NCBI RefSeq assembly: GCF_000783395.1
Contig: NZ_JSFK01000005.1
Coordinates: forward strand, 124,001-188,000
Source of the DNA: Pseudomonas chlororaphis
GTDB lineage: Bacteria; Pseudomonadota; Gammaproteobacteria; Pseudomonadales; Pseudomonadaceae
Length of the DNA stretch: 64,000 bases
Reading direction: 5' to 3'
Shown here: positions 60,833-64,000 of the stretch, piece by piece
Position numbering within the stretch: the first letter of the stretch is position 1
Layout: each line of letters opens with the position of its first letter
Notes under the pieces: model-generated
Database searches by the model: none
Seen by the model: the letters and a program-made list of their open reading frames with translations, nothing else
Told to the model about the DNA's origin: nothing
Made by a program: the position numbers and the translations under genes

Positions 60833-63147
60833 ATCTGCCACCAGGCCTTGCCGGCCGATTTTGCAGGCGCCTGCAGTTCGGCGATGAACTGGCGAAACTT
60901 TTCATTGTTGCCCTGATCCACCTGGCTGTTCGGATCACTGCGCAGGATCGCGCGCTGGTAATAGGCCACGGCCTCTTCCTTGCGCCCGAGCCCCTTGAGC
61001 ACATCACCGGCACAGCCCAGCAGGGTTGGTTCGTCGCCTTCGTTGATGAGCTGCGCGTAACGCAACCACAGGCTGGTGGCCGCCTCCGGCAGGCAGTACG
61101 ACAGGTAAAAGGCAATTTTCATCCGTGCGAACAGCGGCGAATACTCCAGCTCTTTGTCGCTGATCTCGCGCTCTTCCTGCCATTTGAGAATGCGCTCCAG
61201 CCAGACCGGAATCTCGCGTTCGCGGTCCAGCCAGTACAGGGCGCGGGTGACGTCCTGTATGTATTCTTCTGGATCGTGACGGCTATAGCCGTAGTCGGCC
61301 GCGTAGTGCCAAAGCTGTTCGGCGGCGTCGGCGATGCCCTGGTTATCCTTCAGCTCGATGCGGTTGCGGAGGATGCCCTGATAATGTTCGGCGAACGAGC
61401 TGGCGGCGATGCCGCGGGTATGCAACTCAAGGGCCTGCTCAACGAGTTGTTCGTTGTAGCAGCGGTAATTGATCGCGAGGTTGTTGCACAGCATCGAGTA
61501 CAGGTGCGCGCAGGCATCGAAGCGATGTCCGCGGCCGCTGGCGAAGCATTGCTCCATACGGGCCTGGCCAAGTTCATAGGCAAGCTTTTGGACTTCGCGC
61601 AGCCGCCACCAGGTCGGCTCGGCCTCCTCGCTCGTGAGATCCTCGACATGCGTTTCGACCAGGTCCTCGAGGGCATTCGCGAACTGGTAGTAGTACATGC
61701 CAGCGGCCATGGGCGGCAAAGGCTGGCGCAGGGCATCGGCAATGCCGTGCACATCGGCGTGGGCACTGAACAGGCTGAAGACGCTGCGGTTGTCCTGCAT
61801 AGCGCCGGCCGAGACGGCCTCGCGCAGCATCGTCAGTTGAGTGTTGGCGTCGATGCGCCCGGCCTGATGTTCGCGCACCGCCATCAGGCGGGTAATCCAT
61901 GGGTGGTTCGGCGAGCGGCGCTCGGCCTCTGCCAGCGCTTGGTCGAAGACGTTGTCGATTTGTTCAAGGTCATTGCGCGCAGCATGCAGAGCATCGAGCA
62001 ACGGGCCCAGCGACGGTGTCGACTCGTCACGCCACGGCAGGCCGGAAAGGAACTGCTCCAGCACCGTTTGATCGTCACAGGCACGCATCACGCACAACGG
62101 CCACCACGCGGACTGATCCTCGGCATCGAGCAGGCGATCGTGGACCCAATAGGCCGTGCCCGGCCACAGTTCGCCGCGCATTTCATAGATTTCCATGAAC
62201 GCACGTTGCCCGGCCTCTTCGATCTGGCCGTTTTCCAGCAGCCAGGGCAGATGGAAATCAACGAAGTTGTCACCGCCGCTGGATTCCAGGCTCAGGGTTG
62301 CCACTTCACAGATTGCCAATGCGCCGGCCAGGTTGCCCTGAGCCTGCAGGGAGCGCGCGGCCAGACGCGCCAGACGCACTTCCCATTCCCGGCGCTGGGG
62401 CAGCGACAATTCGGCGATCAAACGCACCACCGGTTGCTCGAACATCGCCAGACGCAATGGCACGATTTCGATCAGCGCATTGCCCAGCCACAGCCAGTCG
62501 TTAGCGTCGACGTCCTGCTCTTCGCCGGCGGTGCGCAATGCGGCAATTGCCGCCAGCGCGGCTTCGCGCGCCTCTTCCTCACGTTCATGGTTGGCCAGCA
62601 CCCGCGCCCGGCGCCGGTACTGATCAGCATCGTCCCAGGCCCGCAGGGCGTGACGGGCCGGGTTGACCTGGGCCAAGGTGTGACGCACCTCGATAGCCTT
62701 GAGGGCGACGTCGACGGTGGCGTGCTGCAGATCATCGAAAATGCGGTAGCGCCGGTACTGCTCGATATCGAACGGCAGGGGCTCGTGGGTCAATTGCTGG
62801 AGGGTGTCGAGCGTCAGCAACAGGCCCTGCTCGTCTTTGAGGTAGTTGCCCAGTCGCAGCTGGTAAATCAGCAGATTGACCTTGAGCTCGTTGCGCGCGT
62901 CGTCAGGCGTAATCTCGATCAGTGCCTGTCCGTCGTCGGCCAATACCGCTTTGGCCCTGTCAGCATCACCGGCGTTGACCCACAGCCCGTGCAGACGGCC
63001 AATCGACTCCAGCGAGGCCGCCCTGAGCGGCTGGGCGCGCAACTGGTCCAGCAGATAGTCGGCACCGTGTTCCTCATGCTCGACCTCAAGACGATCCATC
63101 AATTGATCCAGCTGGATGCCGGACAGCACGGTACTGTTTTGCGTCAT
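60823..63147 (-). CDS. TPR-like alpha-helical repeat protein
   Basis: 774 residues, almost entirely helical with tetratricopeptide-like repeats; clearest is LLGCAGDVLKGLGRKEEAVAYYQRAI near the C-terminus, with LAARSLQAQGNLAGALAICEVA earlier. No signal peptide. The ATG at 63147 has a GGAG site; the frame runs 38 codons further upstream without conserved-looking sequence. It is the first gene of the set with the PcfJ-like and DUF1266 genes. Such proteins scaffold complexes; the partner is probably encoded in the same operon (inference). The opposite-strand ORF of similar size is a shadow. Confidence 0.7.
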   Translation of the reverse strand: MTQNSTVLSGIQLDQLMDRLEVEHEEHGADYLLDQLRAQPLRAASLESIGRLHGLWVNAGDADRAKAVLADDGQALIEITPDDARNELKVNLLIYQLRLGNYLKDEQGLLLTLDTLQQLTHEPLPFDIEQYRRYRIFDDLQHATVDVALKAIEVRHTLAQVNPARHALRAWDDADQYRRRARVLANHEREEEAREAALAAIAALRTAGEEQDVDANDWLWLGNALIEIVPLRLAMFEQPVVRLIAELSLPQRREWEVRLARLAARSLQAQGNLAGALAICEVATLSLESSGGDNFVDFHLPWLLENGQIEEAGQRAFMEIYEMRGELWPGTAYWVHDRLLDAEDQSAWWPLCVMRACDDQTVLEQFLSGLPWRDESTPSLGPLLDALHAARNDLEQIDNVFDQALAEAERRSPNHPWITRLMAVREHQAGRIDANTQLTMLREAVSAGAMQDNRSVFSLFSAHADVHGIADALRQPLPPMAAGMYYYQFANALEDLVETHVEDLTSEEAEPTWWRLREVQKLAYELGQARMEQCFASGRGHRFDACAHLYSMLCNNLAINYRCYNEQLVEQALELHTRGIAASSFAEHYQGILRNRIELKDNQGIADAAEQLWHYAADYGYSRHDPEEYIQDVTRALYWLDREREIPVWLERILKWQEEREISDKELEYSPLFARMKIAFYLSYCLPEAATSLWLRYAQLINEGDEPTLLGCAGDVLKGLGRKEEAVAYYQRAILRSDPNSQVDQGNNEKFRQFIAELQAPAKSAGKAWWQIWK

Positions 63148-63464
63148 TGTGAACTCCATTTGCGAATGACTGTGCATCGCCCGATGCATCCTGCGTCGGC
63201 GCCCTCGAGTGGGCAGCGGGGACTCGTTTACGTCTGCCAGTGACCGGCAAAATGACGACAAGGATCGGGTAATACAGCGAGGTGGCGCACGCTACCAGTT
63301 GGCGTTTGAAAAACCAAGTGTGCGGGTGGGGCGCAATCAGTGATTGGAGTGCAAACAGTGGACGGGCACGATATCACCGGTTTGACAGCTCACTGCAAAC
63401 GCTCCTTCGATCAGGACCATTGAGATCAGGCTGTGCCTCATCGATTGAGGACCCGCCCTACCCG
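63148..63464. other. gap upstream of the TPR-like gene
   Basis: 317 bases between the DUF3144 stop and the TPR-like start on the same strand. It must contain the promoter of the three-gene set. I see no ORF, repeat or strong dyad that I can support. Confidence 0.4.
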
Positions 63465-63761
63465 TCAAACGTTTTTCGCGGTCATGTACTGGCTGAAATT
63501 GTTGATGTGGTCGTCAAGGTTATCCTCAAGCATCATCCGGTACTGCTCACAGAAATACTTCAACATCGCTTCGCGAGCCTGTGCCATTTCTTCGCCCGAC
63601 TTGAAACTGCGCGCGCTCACCCAGGCGTTGAATCGAGTGGTGCCGAACATCATCGACGCGCTGACTTTGCCAAGGTTTTCGAACACTTTCAGCTGCTCGT
63701 TCGACAGGTTTATATGCGCATCGGCGCGATCGTAGAATGCATCATCGGTCGTATCGGTCAT
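63465..63761 (-). CDS. DUF3144-family small protein
   Basis: 98 residues (MTDTTDDAFYDRADAHINLSNEQL...), helical and acidic. The pattern YDRADAHINLSN, SASMMFGTTRFNAWVSAR and AMLKYFCEQYRMMLEDNLDDH is that of DUF3144 proteins. AGGT lies before the ATG. Family function unknown. It is 317 bases from the TPR-like gene on the same strand and probably not coupled to it. Confidence 0.82.
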   Translation of the reverse strand: MTDTTDDAFYDRADAHINLSNEQLKVFENLGKVSASMMFGTTRFNAWVSARSFKSGEEMAQAREAMLKYFCEQYRMMLEDNLDDHINNFSQYMTAKNV

Positions 63762-63912
63762 TGCTGATTACCTGTCTGTCAGTGTCGGGAAATTGCGTAA
63801 TTGGAACACTTCCCGCTTTGGCTCGCTACGCCCCAAGAGTGCTGACAAGCACGTCAGTGGCCTGTATCACTGTGTGCTCCCCATCCAATATTCCACGCCC
63901 GGGCGCCAATCC

Positions 63913-64000
63913 ATGAATACCTTCCAAGCCGCAAATGGCCATCTGATGATTGAATTAGGCGACTTGTCTGATGCCGACCGGAAGGCGCTGGAGCGCAAAC
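63913..64000 (+). CDS. 5' end of an unidentified gene, cut by the window edge
   Basis: An ATG at 63913 opens a frame that runs to the last base: MNTFQAANGHLM... about 29 residues. It has no strong ribosome site (GGGCGCC before it) and too little sequence for a family assignment. It is divergent from the DUF3144 gene. Confidence 0.35.
   Translation, partial: MNTFQAANGHLMIELGDLSDADRKALERK

Noticed and set aside
60781..63243. 820-codon open frame on the plus strand
   Set aside because: It is the antisense shadow of the TPR-like gene. The minus-strand frame has a ribosome site, tetratricopeptide-like repeats and a coupled downstream gene; the plus-strand frame has low-complexity, histidine- and glutamine-rich sequence typical of shadows in high-GC DNA.
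1..64000. tRNA, rRNA, CRISPR, integrase or transposase
   Set aside because: I looked for cloverleaf-like sequences, regular spacer-repeat arrays and recombinase motifs and found none that I could support.

Overview
The window looks like a chromosomal stretch of a Pseudomonas of the fluorescens/putida type. The evidence is a high-GC, densely packed gene set; a complete gallate (gal) cluster in the order I know from P. putida; a membrane PQQ glucose dehydrogenase followed by an OprB porin; a FecI/FecR/TonB receptor set; OprD-type porin remains; and many LysR regulators paired with divergent transporters. I saw no rRNA, tRNA, CRISPR array, integrase or transposase.

Layout. 1-8.0 kb: a ProVWX-type betaine importer and a GlxA-type regulator (minus strand) face a LysR regulator, an MmgE/PrpD protein and a GbcA-like Rieske oxygenase (plus strand). 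This reads as an uptake and catabolic module for a quaternary amine whose identity is unknown. 8.1-16.4 kb: MFS and YddG-like exporters, a second Rieske oxygenase next to a dTMP-kinase-like protein, a class V aminotransferase and a Tat-exported SMP-30 lactonase. 16.4-21.7 kb: a purine/guanine-type deaminase with an NCS2 permease and LysR regulator, then an MFS/LysR divergent pair. 21.8-25.6 kb: a lower-GC accessory stretch with an MFS protein, a decayed DJ-1/PfpI gene, small unknown ORFs, GNAT and cupin proteins and a possible non-coding repeat.

25.6-32.5 kb: gallate catabolism, galD-galC-galB (minus), galR (plus), a porin remnant where galP should be, then galA and galT (minus). Gallate is imported by GalT, ring-cleaved by GalA, and taken to pyruvate plus oxaloacetate by GalD, GalB and GalC. 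33.5-37.5 kb: an ECF sigma factor, its FecR anti-sigma regulator and a siderophore receptor, with Fur-like sites. 37.9-40.7 kb: an SdsA-type alkylsulfatase and a DUF3313 lipoprotein. 40.8-48.3 kb: a NepI-like exporter divergent from an AraC regulator, then an IorAB-type molybdenum hydroxylase, a triheme cytochrome c and XdhC. 48.5-52.4 kb: DUF1206 and bestrophin-like membrane proteins and a solA-type oxidase coupled to an orphan MetQ-like binding protein. 52.7-56.5 kb: gcd and oprB for periplasmic glucose oxidation, with an unusual operator-like array inside the gcd promoter. 56.6-64 kb: a lysine-rich basic protein, an isochorismatase-family hydrolase with divergent LysR, a tight uncharacterised operon (TPR-like protein, PcfJ-like protein, DUF1266 protein), a DUF3144 protein and a truncated gene.

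Two genes run off the window ends (1-688 minus and 63913-64000 plus). Names rest on protein motifs and synteny read by eye; no database search was run.
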